Assembly (NCBI RefSeq): GCF_030852425.1
Contig: NZ_NSDM01000007.1
Location: forward strand, 124,001 to 188,000
DNA length: 64,000 bases
Direction of reading: 5' to 3'
Source: Saccharothrix longispora
GTDB taxonomy: Bacteria; Actinomycetota; Actinomycetes; Mycobacteriales; Pseudonocardiaceae
Shown: positions 51,467-59,887 of the stretch, one piece after another
Position numbering within the stretch: the first letter of the stretch is position 1
How the letters are laid out: the number at the start of each line of letters is the position of its first letter
Position numbers and translations under genes: made by a program
The notes under the pieces: generated by a model
The model's database searches: none
The model's input: only the letters and a program-made list of their open reading frames with translations
What the model was told of the DNA's origin: nothing

Positions 51467-51634
51467 GTGAGGAACACCGAGGAACACACGCTGGCCGAGC
51501 TGATCGAGGACTGCACCGCGCTGCCCGAGGAGCTGATGGGGCGACCCGCCGAGGTCCGGGAGTCCCGGGCGGCGACGTGGGAGGTCGACGACGCCCACTA
51601 CGCGCAGGTCGCGGAGCTGGAGGCCTACGTCTGA
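51467..51634 (+). CDS. Small 55-residue acidic protein
   Basis: A short gene of 55 codons, GTG to TGA. Nearly every codon ends in G or C, as in true genes here, and the product is helical and acidic (RNTEEHTLAELIEDC near the start, HYAQVAELEAYV at the end) with a single cysteine. It has its own TACGGT hexamer at leaderless spacing and lies after the asnB terminator. I do not recognise a family. A translated but functionless frame cannot be excluded. Confidence 0.6.
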   Translation: MRNTEEHTLAELIEDCTALPEELMGRPAEVRESRAATWEVDDAHYAQVAELEAYV

Positions 51635-51686
51635 GCGGCGGGTTCCCGCCCCGGTGACCGGGGTGGGGACCTCCGGGCCGCCCCGC

Positions 51687-52214
51687 TCACCCCTTGAGGG
51701 TCGTGGCCCACTCGGCCGGCCGGCGCCAGTCCTCGGACCCATCGGCGGGGAAGGTCCAGCGGTGGGTCCACCAGATCGGGAAGGGCCCGGTGGGGACTCG
51801 CCCTCCGGGTACTCGTCCTCCGGGTCCTCAGGGGGCACCCGCTCGGAGGTCACCGCGTCCACCGGGACGCGCACCACCCGGCCTTGCCGCTCCGGCGGCG
51901 TGCAGGATCGGCAGTAGCAGTCCTCCTCGTGGTTCGTCCCGGAGAAGAGCAGGTCACCGTCCGCCGGGAGGGAAGTCCGGCAGGTCGCGCGGCAGGGTGG
52001 CGCAGTCGATCGACACCACGAGGTCGAGGCCCCGTCCCACTCGACGTCGGCGGGGAGGCGGGTACCCGCCGCAGGTCCCGGCGACCGGCACGCCCGCCGC
52101 GCGGTGCGAGTCCTGGTACCGGTGGCACAGCAGCCGGGGACGGGCCCAGTCGACGACCGGCTCGGGGGTACCGCGTTCCAGCGCGGCCCGTCGGAAGACC
52201 TGAAGATCATTCAT
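51687..52214 (-). pseudogene. Frameshifted DUF1963 (YwqG-like) gene
   Basis: Reading leftward from the ATG at 52214, recognisable DUF1963-like pieces occur in alternating frames: MNDLQVFRRAALERGTPEP and PVAGTCGG, then RLPADVEWDG in another frame, then LDLVVSIDCATLPRDLPDF back in the first, then LPADGDLLFSGTNHEEDCYC, and finally PIWWTHRWTFPADG to a TGA at 51687. At least four frame changes are needed to read the whole, so it is a decayed gene. The intact family has no firmly known role. Confidence 0.75.
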
Positions 52215-52253
52215 GGCGCGCGTGGTGCCGGCGAGCACCGACGGCCACCGGAA

Positions 52254-52289
52254 CGCGAAAGGCCCCCGCCGGGGCGGGGGCCTTTCGCG
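52254..52289. terminator. 16-bp hairpin terminator of erpA
   Basis: CGCGAAAGGCCCCCGC (52254-52269) pairs perfectly with GCGGGGGCCTTTCGCG (52274-52289) around a 4-nt loop, 15 bp after the erpA stop on the minus strand. Confidence 0.8.
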
Positions 52290-52304
52290 TGGAGCAGCGG
52301 TCGA

Positions 52305-52676
52305 TCAGTGGAACGAGTCGCCGCAGGCACAGGAACCGCCCGCGTTCGGGTTGTCGATCGTGAAGCCCTGCTTCTCGATCGTGTCCACGAAGTCGATCAC
52401 GGCGCCCTCGACGTACGGGGCGCTCATGCGGTCGACGGCCACCTTGAGGCCGCCGAAGTCGCGCAGGGCGTCGCCGTCCAGCGTGCGCTCGTCGAAGAAC
52501 AGCTGGTAGCGCAGGCCCGCACAGCCGCCGGGCTGTACGGCGATGCGCAGGTGCATGTCGTCGCGGCCCTCCTGGTCGAGCAGCGCCTTGGCCTTCACGG
52601 CCGCCGCGTCGGTGAGCGTCACGCCGTGGGTCGGCGGGGCGTCAACAGGAGTGGTGGCTGCGTCAGCGGTCGTCAT
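52305..52676 (-). CDS. erpA: HesB/IscA-type iron-sulfur cluster insertion protein
   Basis: A 123-residue A-type carrier with the three cluster ligands C52 (PGGCAGL), C116 and C118 (GSCACGDSF). It delivers Fe-S clusters to apo-proteins. The 17-residue N-terminal extension is disordered. The ATG follows a GGGAG site. Position matches Rv2204c, next to glycerate kinase and near the respiratory genes whose Rieske protein needs such clusters. Confidence 0.93.
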   Translation of the reverse strand: MTTADAATTPVDAPPTHGVTLTDAAAVKAKALLDQEGRDDMHLRIAVQPGGCAGLRYQLFFDERTLDGDALRDFGGLKVAVDRMSAPYVEGAVIDFVDTIEKQGFTIDNPNAGGSCACGDSFH

Positions 52677-52763
52677 GGCTCTCCCTCAGAGGTCCTTTGC
52701 GGGCGTCTATTCCCTGGCAACACGGGCAGTACCCGCTTTGTTCCTCCCCCCATGCTCCCACAG

Positions 52764-53780
52764 CTACCGGGAGCGGAGGTGTGACCACTGCCTCGCCACG
52801 TGTCCGGCCAGGTCGGCGAGGGTGCCGGCCGGGTCCGCCAGGCTCGCCTCGACCGACCCGGCGTGGTCGGCCACGGCGTAGCTCTCGGCCACGCCGGCGG
52901 CCGAGGCCTCGCGCCGACCCACCGAGACCTGGCCGGCGAGCACCACGCACGGCACGCCCCGGTCCGCCGCGCCGCGCGCCACGGCCGTCACCAGCTTGCC
53001 GCGCAGCGACTGCCAGTCGAAGCTGCCCTCGCCGGTGACCACCAGGTCGGCCCGGTCCAGCGCGGCGTCGAGGCCGGTGAGGTTCCGGACCAGGCCGGCA
53101 CCCGACTCCACGGTCGCACCGAGGGCCATCAGGGCGGCGCCGAGGCCACCGGCCGCGCCCGCGCCGGGCAGGTCGCGGACGGCGGCCAGCTCGTCCATGC
53201 CGGCCAGCCTCGCCTCCAGCCGTTCCACCGCCTCCGGGGACGCGCCCTTCTGCGGGCCGAACGTGCGCGCGGCGCCGTGCGGGCCGAGGAGGGGGTTCTC
53301 CACGTCGGCCGCAGCGACCAGGCGGGCGGTGACCGGCAGCACCGCCTCGCGCAGGCCCGCGCCGCCGTCCGTGGTGCCCGAGCCGCCGAGGCCGACGACG
53401 ATCACGCGCGCGTCGCGGGCCGCGTTCAGGAGTTCGCCGACGCCCCTGGTGGTGGCCGTCTCGGCGGAGTGCGCCCGCCGGTCGGCCGGGACGAGGTGCA
53501 GGCCGCACGCCTGCGCGGACTCGACGTACGCGGTGCCGTCGTGCTCCAGCCAGGTCGCCTCGACGGGGGTGCCGAGCGGGCCGGTGACGGTCGTCACGCG
53601 CAGGTCACCGCCGAGGGCGGCGTGCAGGACGTCCACGAACCCCGGTCCGCCGTCGGCGAGCGGGCGTCGGTCCAGGTGGTCGCCGGGCGCGGCGCGCAGC
53701 CAGCCGTCGGCCACCGCGCGGGCGACCTCGCGGGCGGTCAGGGTGCCGCCGAAGCAGTCGGGGGCGATAACAACTCGCAC
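52764..53780 (-). CDS. glxK: Glycerate kinase
   Basis: A 338-residue type II glycerate kinase (GlxK/GarK family), phosphorylating D-glycerate to 2-phosphoglycerate. Landmarks are VIAPDCFGGTLTAREVA, PLADGGPGFVDVL, VVGLGGSGTTDGGAG, NPLLGPHGAA with FGPQKGA, and VTGEGSFDWQSLRGKL. It corresponds to Rv2205c. The GTG at 53780 lies 7 nt after TACTGT, and the divergent DUF3043 gene also has a leaderless-type promoter in the 42-bp gap. Confidence 0.93.
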   Translation of the reverse strand: MRVVIAPDCFGGTLTAREVARAVADGWLRAAPGDHLDRRPLADGGPGFVDVLHAALGGDLRVTTVTGPLGTPVEATWLEHDGTAYVESAQACGLHLVPADRRAHSAETATTRGVGELLNAARDARVIVVGLGGSGTTDGGAGLREAVLPVTARLVAAADVENPLLGPHGAARTFGPQKGASPEAVERLEARLAGMDELAAVRDLPGAGAAGGLGAALMALGATVESGAGLVRNLTGLDAALDRADLVVTGEGSFDWQSLRGKLVTAVARGAADRGVPCVVLAGQVSVGRREASAAGVAESYAVADHAGSVEASLADPAGTLADLAGHVARQWSHLRSR

Positions 53781-53787
53781 CTCGCGA

Positions 53788-53816
53788 ACAGTACTTATCG
53801 GGGCATCTCCTACTCT
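53788..53816. promoter_or_regulatory. Divergent leaderless-type promoters glxK / DUF3043
   Basis: TACTGT on the minus strand (53793-53788) is 7 nt from the glxK GTG; TACTCT on the plus strand (53811-53816) is 6 nt from the DUF3043 GTG at 53823. Both -10 elements lie inside a 42-bp intergenic space. Confidence 0.6.
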
Positions 53817-53822
53817 GGTCAG

Positions 53823-54461
53823 GTGAGGTTCCTGCGCCGCAACGCCGACGAAGCCGCCGAGACCGCCCCCGAGGTCGAGACCTCCGACTCGGAGGTGACC
53901 TCAGCGGACCCGTCGCGCACACCCGGCAAGGGCAGGCCGACGCCGAAGCGCCGCGAGGCGGAGGGCAAGCGCCGCGGCCCCGTGCCGCCGCCGCCCCGCA
54001 CGCAGCGCGAGGCGCTCAAGCGCGCCCGGGGCAGCAAGGTGTCGAAGGAGGAGCGCCGCGCCGCGGCCGTCGAGCGGCGGCAGCGGATGATGGCGGGCGA
54101 GGACAAGTACCTGCTCCCCCGCGACCGCGGCCCGGTGAAGGCGTACATCCGCGACGTGGTCGACTCGCGCCGCAACCTCATGGGCCTGTTCATGCCGCTG
54201 GCGATCCTGGTGTTCGTGGCGCTGCTGGTGCCGTCACCGGCGATCCAGCAGTACGCGACCCTGCTGACCACGTTCATGCTGCTGGCGATGATCGTGGAGG
54301 GCTTCGTGCTGGGCCGCCTGGTCACCCGCCGGGTGCGCCTGAAGTTCCCGAACGACACCACGCGCGGCCTGTCGATCGGCTGGTACTCGTTCATCCGGGC
54401 CAGCCAGCTCCGCCGCCTCCGCGTCCCGAAGCCGCGCGTGGCCGCGGGCGCGAAGGTCTGA
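53823..54461 (+). CDS. DUF3043 membrane protein (Rv2206-like)
   Basis: A 212-residue protein: a basic, disordered N-terminal part (1-95) followed by DKYLLPRDRGPVKAYIRDVVDSRR, two membrane helices (about 120-140 and 146-166) and a basic end. This is the usual DUF3043 layout of actinobacteria. Function is unknown. The GTG at 53823 lies 6 nt after TACTCT; much longer in-frame extensions run antisense through glxK and are not credible. Confidence 0.85.
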   Translation: MRFLRRNADEAAETAPEVETSDSEVTSADPSRTPGKGRPTPKRREAEGKRRGPVPPPPRTQREALKRARGSKVSKEERRAAAVERRQRMMAGEDKYLLPRDRGPVKAYIRDVVDSRRNLMGLFMPLAILVFVALLVPSPAIQQYATLLTTFMLLAMIVEGFVLGRLVTRRVRLKFPNDTTRGLSIGWYSFIRASQLRRLRVPKPRVAAGAKV

Positions 54462-54483
54462 CGCGCGGAGGTCCGGCGGCGGG

Positions 54484-54994
54484 TCAGGCGCGGTAGGGCA
54501 GGAGCAGCGCGTCCCACTGCGCCTTCGGGGCACCCCCGTTGTCGCTGAACCACTCGTCCGCGGGGCCCACGGCCCTCCGGACGGCGATGCGCGCGGGCCT
54601 GCCCGCCGTCAGGGACGCCAGTCCGGCCCGGAGCGGGTCGGGGAGCGTGTTCGCGGGGTGGGCGAGTTGCTCCAGCAGGTCCGCGGGGACGGCGGCGAGG
54701 GTCGCGGCGTGGGCGGTCAGCTCGGCGAACGTCGCCTCGCGGTGGGCCGCCGGCCACGTGAGGAGCGGGCGCGGGCGGGCGAGGCGGAGTGGTCGGTCGC
54801 GGGTCCGGTGCTCCGCGTGCGGCTGGACCGGGACGTGCCGTCGGGGTTGTCGGCGATCGACGCGTAGGCGTAGCCGTCGTAGCCGAACGCGGGGTCCCCG
54901 GCCTGGCTCCGCCCGCGTCGAACAGCACCTCCTCCGAGCTGACGACGTTCACGTTCTGCGCGTTCGACGCGGTGGTCACGGTGACGATCCGCAC
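54484..54994 (-). pseudogene. Frameshifted hypothetical gene downstream of DUF397 gene
   Basis: A natural-looking start, VRIVTVTTASNAQNVNVV from the GTG at 54994 with AAGGGG 6 nt upstream, continues in a second frame as FGYDGYAYASIADNPDG and in a third as TWPAAHREATFAELTAHAATL through DEWFSDNGGAPKAQWDALL to a TGA at 54484. Two frame changes are needed, so it is probably a broken gene. The protein family is not recognised. Confidence 0.6.
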
Positions 54995-55059
54995 GGCGGT
55001 CCCCTTGCCCGGGGGATGTGCCCGAGCGGGCACGGTGTGGGAGACCGGCGGCGCGGGCC

Positions 55060-55260
55060 TCAGTCCCGGCGCACGTGGTCCAGGAACGCCGCGAAGGCCA
55101 CGCCGGGGAAGCGCAGGACGGGCCCGGCGGGGGCCCTGCTGTCCCGCACCGCCCGTCCGGGGTCCGGGCACGCCAGCTCGACGCACTGGGCGTCGTTGCC
55201 GCCGTTGGTCCGGCTGCTCGTGCGCCAGCGGACACCCGACAGGTCGGTTTCGGTACCCAT
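55060..55260 (-). CDS. DUF397 domain protein
   Basis: A 66-residue protein with the DUF397 pattern WRTSSRTNGGNDAQCVELA, RDSRAPAGPVLRFPG and AFLDHVR. In actinomycetes such proteins are encoded next to helix-turn-helix/DUF5753 regulators, of which WhiJ is the best-known, and affect development and secondary metabolism. Here the regulator upstream is degraded, so the protein is probably an orphan. The ATG at 55260 fits the family start. Confidence 0.85.
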   Translation of the reverse strand: MGTETDLSGVRWRTSSRTNGGNDAQCVELACPDPGRAVRDSRAPAGPVLRFPGVAFAAFLDHVRRD

Positions 55261-55839
55261 GGTCTCGACTCCTCGGTGTCGGCGAGGTCGCCGATCCTGC
55301 GGTCGAGTATCCCGAGCGCCCCCACTCCCGGGACAGCCGTGTCCCACGCCTGGTCGAACGCGGCGATGTAGGGCGCGGTGGCCTTGATGTAGTCGGGCCT
55401 CGTCAGGGACGAGACGTAGGTCAGCGTCCTGCCCGGTTCGACGTGGAGCAGGGCGAACGGGCAGCTCAGCGCGGAGATGATGCCGTTTGCGGTCGACCTC
55501 GGCAGCACGCGGAACCGGACGTTGGGCATCCGGGCGACCCCGCGCAGGTGTTCGAGCCGGCGCGGAGGATTCCGGGACCGCCGTTGGAGCGGTGCAGCGC
55601 GTCCTCGCCCAGCACGACCCAGACGCCGGGACCACCGGGGCGGACGATCTTGCGACCGCGCGCCGCCCGTTCCGCGGCGAGCCCGAGCACGTCCGACGCG
55701 ACGATGACGGGTGACGTGGACAAGGCCGCGAACGCGAACTCGGCGGTCTGGAGCAGTTGCCGGACCAGTTCGCCGAACTGGACGCGGGCGATGACGGGGT
55801 CGGACTCCTCCTCCGCCACGTCGGGCAGTCTCTCGCGGC
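55261..55839 (-). pseudogene. Remnant of an HTH/DUF5753 (WhiJ-type) regulator
   Basis: The DUF5753 part is readable in two frames: FGELVRQLLQTAEFAFAALS through GVWVVLGEDALHRSNGGPGIL in one, then LEHLRGVARMPNVRFRVLP through YIAAFDQAWDTAVPG in another, with the switch near 55553. The N-terminal XRE helix-turn-helix expected before it is missing, because the sequence similarity stops near 55840. Position directly before a DUF397 gene supports the identification. Confidence 0.65.
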
Positions 55840-55969
55840 AAGCCGCGCCGACCGGCCAGGATCGTGTCACCTGACCGGTCGGACATCCCGGCAAGTCAAA
55901 CCGATCGCCTCTCGACGGTGGTCAACTTTGCCTTGCTTCTCCCAAGTGGACACAACCGAGGACGGGCGC

Positions 55970-56216
55970 ATGTCGAGCACGGCGCTGGGCGGCGAGGTCG
56001 CCTCGTGGGCGAGTTTCACCGACGGGACGGCGCTGCGGTGCGAGGTCGGCCCCGACGTGGCCGAGTTCAGCTTCGCGGGCGGTCAGCTCGAAGCGTCGTT
56101 CCCGCGGGGCGCGCTGGTGACGCTCATCGCCAGGAGCCAGGCGCCAGGCGCCAGGAGGCCTGGCCACGCTGGACGAGACCCGGGAGCGGTCGGCGGGCGA
56201 CCGGCGAGTTCATTAG
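55970..56216 (+). pseudogene. Small gene put out of frame by a 7-bp tandem duplication
   Basis: From the ATG at 55970 the frame encodes MSSTALGGEVASWASF, FSFAGGQLEASFPRG and LVTLIARSQ, then meets three 7-bp repeats (56136-56156). Removing one unit restores a frame that ends GLATLDETRERSAGDRRVH at a TAG (56214-56216), giving a 79-residue protein of the small-protein type common in actinomycetes. As it stands the frame runs on to 56239 with unnatural sequence. The family has no known role. Confidence 0.55.
56136..56156 (+). repeat. 7-bp tandem repeat causing a frameshift
   Basis: GCCAGGC (56136-56142), GCCAGGC (56143-56149) and GCCAGGA (56150-56156) follow one another. A unit of 7 bp shifts the frame by one base, so slippage here would switch the small gene on or off. 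Confidence 0.8.
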
Positions 56217-56236
56217 CAACCCGAACGACCCGGTAC

Positions 56237-56242
56237 TAGGCT
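56237..56242 (+). promoter_or_regulatory. Leaderless-type -10 hexamer (aldo/keto reductase)
   Basis: TAGGCT (56237-56242) is 7 nt before the ATG at 56250, with no ribosome binding site. Confidence 0.55.
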
Positions 56243-56249
56243 TGACCCC

Positions 56250-57236
56250 ATGGAGTTCCGACGCCTCGGCCGCAGTGGCCTGAACATCAGCGAGATCTCG
56301 TACGGCAACTGGCTCACCCACGGTTCCCAGGTCGAGGAGGACCAGGCGACCGCCTGCGTCCGCGCGGCGCTCGACGCGGGCATCACCACGTTCGACACGG
56401 CCGACGTGTACGCCAACACGAAGGCCGAGGAGGTGCTCGGGCGCGCCCTCAAGGGCGAGCGCCGCGAGTCCCTGGAGGTGTTCACCAAGGTCTTCTGGCC
56501 GACCGGCCCCGGCGGCCCCAACGACAAGGGCCTCGGCCGCAAGCACATCTCCGAGTCGATCAACGGCTCGCTCAAGCGCCTCCGGACCGACTACGTCGAC
56601 CTCTACCAGGCCCACCGGTTCGACCGGACGGTGCCGCTGGAGGAGACGATGCTCGCGTTCGCCGACCTGGTCCGGCAGGGCAAGGTGCTCTACATCGGCG
56701 TCTCCGAGTGGAACGCCGAGCAGATCGCGCGCGGTGCGGAGCTGGCGCGCGAGCTGAAGGTGCCGTTCATCTCCAACCAGCCGCAGTACTCGATGCTGTG
56801 GCGCGTCATCGAGTCGCAGGTCGTGCCGACCTCCGAGCGCGAGGGCATCAGCCAGATCGTCTGGTCCCCGATCGCGCAGGGCGTGCTGACCGGCAAGTAC
56901 CTGCCGGGTCAGCCGGTGCCCGAGGGCTCCCGCGCGACCGACGCCACCGGCTCGAAGTTCATCCAGCGCTTCATGAGCGACGACGTGCTGGAGAAGGTGC
57001 AGCGGCTCAAGCCGCTGGCGGAGGAGGCCGGGCTCAGCCTCGCCCAGCTGGCCGTCGCCTGGGTGCTCCAGAACCCGAACGTGGCGAGCGCGATCATCGG
57101 CGCGTCCCGTCCCGAGCAGGTGCACGAGAACGTGAAGGCGGCCGGTGTGAAGCTGGAGGCCGAGCTGCTGGAGAAGATCGACGCGGTGCTCGGCGACGCG
57201 GTCGAGACCGACCCGCGGATGACCGTCACCCCGTGA
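56250..57236 (+). CDS. Aldo/keto reductase
   Basis: A 328-residue NADPH-dependent TIM-barrel oxidoreductase of the AKR class related to potassium-channel beta subunits. The catalytic tetrad is visible: D and Y in FDTADVYAN, K in EVFTKVFW, and the H-type position in YQAHRFD. The cofactor end reads SAIIGASRPEQVHEN. The substrate is unknown. The ATG lies 7 nt after TAGGCT. It is a single gene closed by a terminator shared with the next, convergent gene. Confidence 0.92.
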   Translation: MEFRRLGRSGLNISEISYGNWLTHGSQVEEDQATACVRAALDAGITTFDTADVYANTKAEEVLGRALKGERRESLEVFTKVFWPTGPGGPNDKGLGRKHISESINGSLKRLRTDYVDLYQAHRFDRTVPLEETMLAFADLVRQGKVLYIGVSEWNAEQIARGAELARELKVPFISNQPQYSMLWRVIESQVVPTSEREGISQIVWSPIAQGVLTGKYLPGQPVPEGSRATDATGSKFIQRFMSDDVLEKVQRLKPLAEEAGLSLAQLAVAWVLQNPNVASAIIGASRPEQVHENVKAAGVKLEAELLEKIDAVLGDAVETDPRMTVTP

Positions 57237-57242
57237 CGCGCG

Positions 57243-57292
57243 CCCTGTCCCCGGCCGCTACCGGAGCTGGTCGTCCCCGGCCGGGGACAGGG
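57243..57292 (+). terminator. 15-bp hairpin terminator partly inside the convergent gene
   Basis: CCCTGTCCCCGGCCG (57243-57257) pairs with CGGCCGGGGACAGGG (57278-57292) around a 20-nt loop. The right arm and loop lie within the last codons of the convergent small gene, so those codons are constrained by the hairpin. Confidence 0.7.
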
Positions 57293-57473
57293 ACATCGGG
57301 CCGTAGACCTCGGCCTCGCTGCGCAGCAGCGTCACCCGGGCGACGCCGGCCTCCCGCAGCTCCTCCCACGACGTGCCGAACCACTCCTCGGCCTCCGTCT
57401 GGTCGACGAACGCCACGACCGGGCCGTCGACTTCCTGCCCCTGCTCGTCCTGGTACCGCCAGCGGTACTCCAC
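57258..57473 (-). CDS. Small protein of unknown function (71 residues)
   Basis: A 71-residue acidic protein beginning VEYRWRYQDEQGQEVDGPVV, followed by DQTEAEEWFGTSWEELREAGV and VTLLRSEAEVYGPMSL. The pattern is of a compact alpha/beta fold and I recall similar small proteins in actinomycetes without known function. The GTG at 57473 has AGGAGG 6 nt upstream, which fixes the start. It is divergent from cobU. Confidence 0.78.
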   Translation of the reverse strand: MEYRWRYQDEQGQEVDGPVVAFVDQTEAEEWFGTSWEELREAGVARVTLLRSEAEVYGPMSLSPAGDDQLR

Positions 57474-57550
57474 GACGGCCTCCTCGCGCTGCGTCCTGCG
57501 GGTAGCGTTCCCGGTCAGGCTATGTCCTCGTGGAACGGATGGGGTGCGGT

Positions 57551-58111
57551 GTGACGCGTCGGACACTGGTGCTCGGCGGCGCGCGGTCGGGGAAGTCCGC
57601 GCACGCGGAGGGGCTGCTCACCGACGACGTCGTGACCTACGTCGCGACCGGCCGCCGCTACGCCGACGACGCGGACTGGGAGCAGCGGATCGCGCGGCAC
57701 GTCGCCCGCCGCCCGACCACGTGGACGACGGTCGAGGCGTCCGTCGCCGGCGACCTGACCGCCGTGCTCACCGCGACCCTCGGCACCGACCCGCCGATCC
57801 TGGTGGACGACCTGGCCACGTGGCTCACGGGCGTCATGGACGACGCGGGCGCGTGGGACGGGACCGGTGACCTCGGCCGGGTCGAGGACGAGTGCGCCGC
57901 GCTGGTCCGCGCGGTGGGCGGGACGCGGACCCGACTGGTCCTGGTGTCCGCCGAGGTCGGGCTCGGCGTCGTGCCCGGCACCCGCTCTGGCAGGCTCTTC
58001 CGCGATCACCTCGGCTCGCTCAACGCGCGGCTGGCCGAGGTCTGCGACGAGGTGCTGCTGGTCGTCGCCGGAATCCCACTGCGACTGCGCGAAGCCGGAG
58101 GTAGTCGGTGA
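57551..58111 (+). CDS. cobU: Adenosylcobinamide kinase / adenosylcobinamide-phosphate guanylyltransferase
   Basis: A 186-residue enzyme for two steps of nucleotide-loop assembly of vitamin B12: phosphorylation of adenosylcobinamide and GMP transfer. The P-loop is [12 protein letters not shown] and the family motif [21 protein letters not shown] follows, with LVDDLATWL and [24 protein letters not shown]. The GTG at 57551 is used; a GTG at 57530 is possible. Its stop overlaps cobT by four bases. Confidence 0.93.
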   Translation: MTRRTLVLGGARSGKSAHAEGLLTDDVVTYVATGRRYADDADWEQRIARHVARRPTTWTTVEASVAGDLTAVLTATLGTDPPILVDDLATWLTGVMDDAGAWDGTGDLGRVEDECAALVRAVGGTRTRLVLVSAEVGLGVVPGTRSGRLFRDHLGSLNARLAEVCDEVLLVVAGIPLRLREAGGSR

Positions 58112-59145
58112 CCATCGAGTTCCTGTCCGTCGAGCCCCCCAGCGAGGCCGCGCGCCGCGAGGCCGCCGCCCGCCACGCCGTGCTCACGAAGCCCGCCGGG
58201 TCGCTGGGCAGGCTGGAGGAGCTGGGCGCCTGGGTGGCGGCCTGCCAGGGCGAGTGCCCGCCGCGACCGTTCACCCGGCCCCGGGTCGTGGTGTTCGCGG
58301 GCGACCACGGCGTGGCGAAGCACGGCGTGTCCGCCTACCCGAGCGAGGTCACCGGTCAGATGGTGGCCAACTTCCTGGCGGGCGGCGCGGCGGTGAACGT
58401 GCTGGCGAACGTGGCCGGCGCGACCGTGCGCGTGGTGGACGTGTCGGTCGACTCCGACACGGCCGTGGGCGACCTGAAGGTGCGCCGGGGCTCGGGGTCG
58501 ATCGACCGCGAGGACGCCCTGACGCCCGAGGAGGCGGTCAAGGCGGTCGAGATCGGCCGCAAGCTGGTGGACGACGAGGTGGACGGCGGCGCGGACCTGC
58601 TCATCGCGGGCGACATGGGCATCGGCAACACCACGCCCGCCGCCGTGCTGATCGCCGCCCTGACGGGCGCGGAGCCGGTCGCCGCGGTGGGTCGCGGCAC
58701 GGGCGTCGACGACCAGGGGTGGATGCGCAAGACCGCCGCGATCCGCGACGCGCTGCGCCGCGCCCGTCCGGTGATCGACGACCCGGTGGCGCTGCTGGCG
58801 GCGGCGTCCGGGGCGGACATCGCCGCGATGGCCGGTTTCCTGGCGCAGGCGGCCGTGCGGCGCACGCCGGTGATCCTGGACGGCGTGGTCGTCGGCGCGG
58901 CGGCCGTGGTGGCCGAGGAGCTGGCGCCGGGCGCCCGCGAGTGGTGGGTGGCCGGGCACCGGTCGGCGGAGCCGGCGCACGCGCTGGCGCTCAACCACCT
59001 GGGCCTGGAGCCGCTGCTGGAGTTCGACATGCGGCTGGGCGAGGGCTCGGGCGCGGTCGCGGCGCTGCCGCTGGTGGTGATGGCGACCCGCGTGCTGGCC
59101 GAGATGGCGACCTTCGAGAACGCGGGCGTCTCCGGGCCCGCCTGA
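58108..59145 (+). CDS. cobT: Nicotinate-nucleotide-dimethylbenzimidazole phosphoribosyltransferase
   Basis: A 345-residue enzyme that makes alpha-ribazole phosphate, the lower ligand of B12. Landmarks are [57 protein letters not shown] and the C-terminal catalytic glutamate region [18 protein letters not shown] overlaps the cobU stop (GTGA), so the two are translationally coupled. Equivalent to Rv2207. Confidence 0.95.
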   Translation: MTIEFLSVEPPSEAARREAAARHAVLTKPAGSLGRLEELGAWVAACQGECPPRPFTRPRVVVFAGDHGVAKHGVSAYPSEVTGQMVANFLAGGAAVNVLANVAGATVRVVDVSVDSDTAVGDLKVRRGSGSIDREDALTPEEAVKAVEIGRKLVDDEVDGGADLLIAGDMGIGNTTPAAVLIAALTGAEPVAAVGRGTGVDDQGWMRKTAAIRDALRRARPVIDDPVALLAAASGADIAAMAGFLAQAAVRRTPVILDGVVVGAAAVVAEELAPGAREWWVAGHRSAEPAHALALNHLGLEPLLEFDMRLGEGSGAVAALPLVVMATRVLAEMATFENAGVSGPA

Positions 59146-59173
59146 TGGGCGCCCGCCCGGCGGGGGTCCGCTG

Positions 59174-59875
59174 ATGCGGTTGGCGCTGTCCTGGCTGACC
59201 GTGCTGCCCGTGCGCGTCGGTGGCGTCGACGCGCGGGCGGCGCGGCGGGCCATCGCCTGCGCGCCCCTGGTCGGCGTGCTGCTGGGCGCGGTCGTGGTCG
59301 CGCTGCTGCGCCTGCCGCTGCCACCGCTGCTGGGCGGGTTCCTGGTGGTGGGCTTCCTGGCCCTGGCCACCCGGGGGATGCACCTGGACGGGTTGGCCGA
59401 CACCGCCGACGGCCTGGGCTGCTACGGCCCGCCGGAACGCGCCCTCGCGGTGATGAAGGACGGCGGGGCGGGGCCGTTCGCGGTGGTCGCGCTGGTCGTG
59501 GTGCTGGGCGCGCAGGCCGCCGCGTTCCCGGTCGTGCCGTGGCCCGCGGTGGTGCTCGCGCTCGTGGCGGGCCGCGCGGCGTTCCCGCTGTGCTGCCTGC
59601 GCGGGGTGCCCGCGGCCCGGCCCGAGGGCCTGGGCGCGCTGGTGGCGGGCAGCCAGCCCGCGTGGGTCGCCGCGCTGTGGTGGACCGCGCTGGCCGCCGC
59701 CGGGTTCCTGGTGGACCCGTGGCGCGGCCCGGCCGCGGTGCTGCTCGCGGCCGGGCTCGTGCTGCTCCTGGTGGCGCACACGCGCGAGCGCTTCGGCGGG
59801 ATCACCGGCGACGTGCTCGGCGCGGCGTGCGAGACGGCCACGGTGGCCGTGCTCGCGGTGTGCGCGCTGGGGTAG
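59174..59875 (+). CDS. cobS: Adenosylcobinamide-GDP ribazoletransferase (cobalamin synthase)
   Basis: A 233-residue multi-helix membrane enzyme joining adenosylcobinamide-GDP and ribazole phosphate, the last steps of B12 assembly. The conserved metal-binding segment GMHLDGLADTADGLG and MKDGGAGPFAV are present, and FGGITGDVLGA near the end. It follows cobT by 28 bp, completing a cobU-cobT-cobS unit. Presence of the late genes only in this window suggests at least cobinamide salvage. Equivalent to Rv2208. Confidence 0.94.
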   Translation: MRLALSWLTVLPVRVGGVDARAARRAIACAPLVGVLLGAVVVALLRLPLPPLLGGFLVVGFLALATRGMHLDGLADTADGLGCYGPPERALAVMKDGGAGPFAVVALVVVLGAQAAAFPVVPWPAVVLALVAGRAAFPLCCLRGVPAARPEGLGALVAGSQPAWVAALWWTALAAAGFLVDPWRGPAAVLLAAGLVLLLVAHTRERFGGITGDVLGAACETATVAVLAVCALG

Positions 59876-59887
59876 GCGGTCGCCGGG

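Noticed and set aside
52800..53822. N-terminal extension of the DUF3043 protein
   Set aside because: The extension is antisense to glxK, and a good promoter hexamer lies 6 nt before the GTG at 53823.
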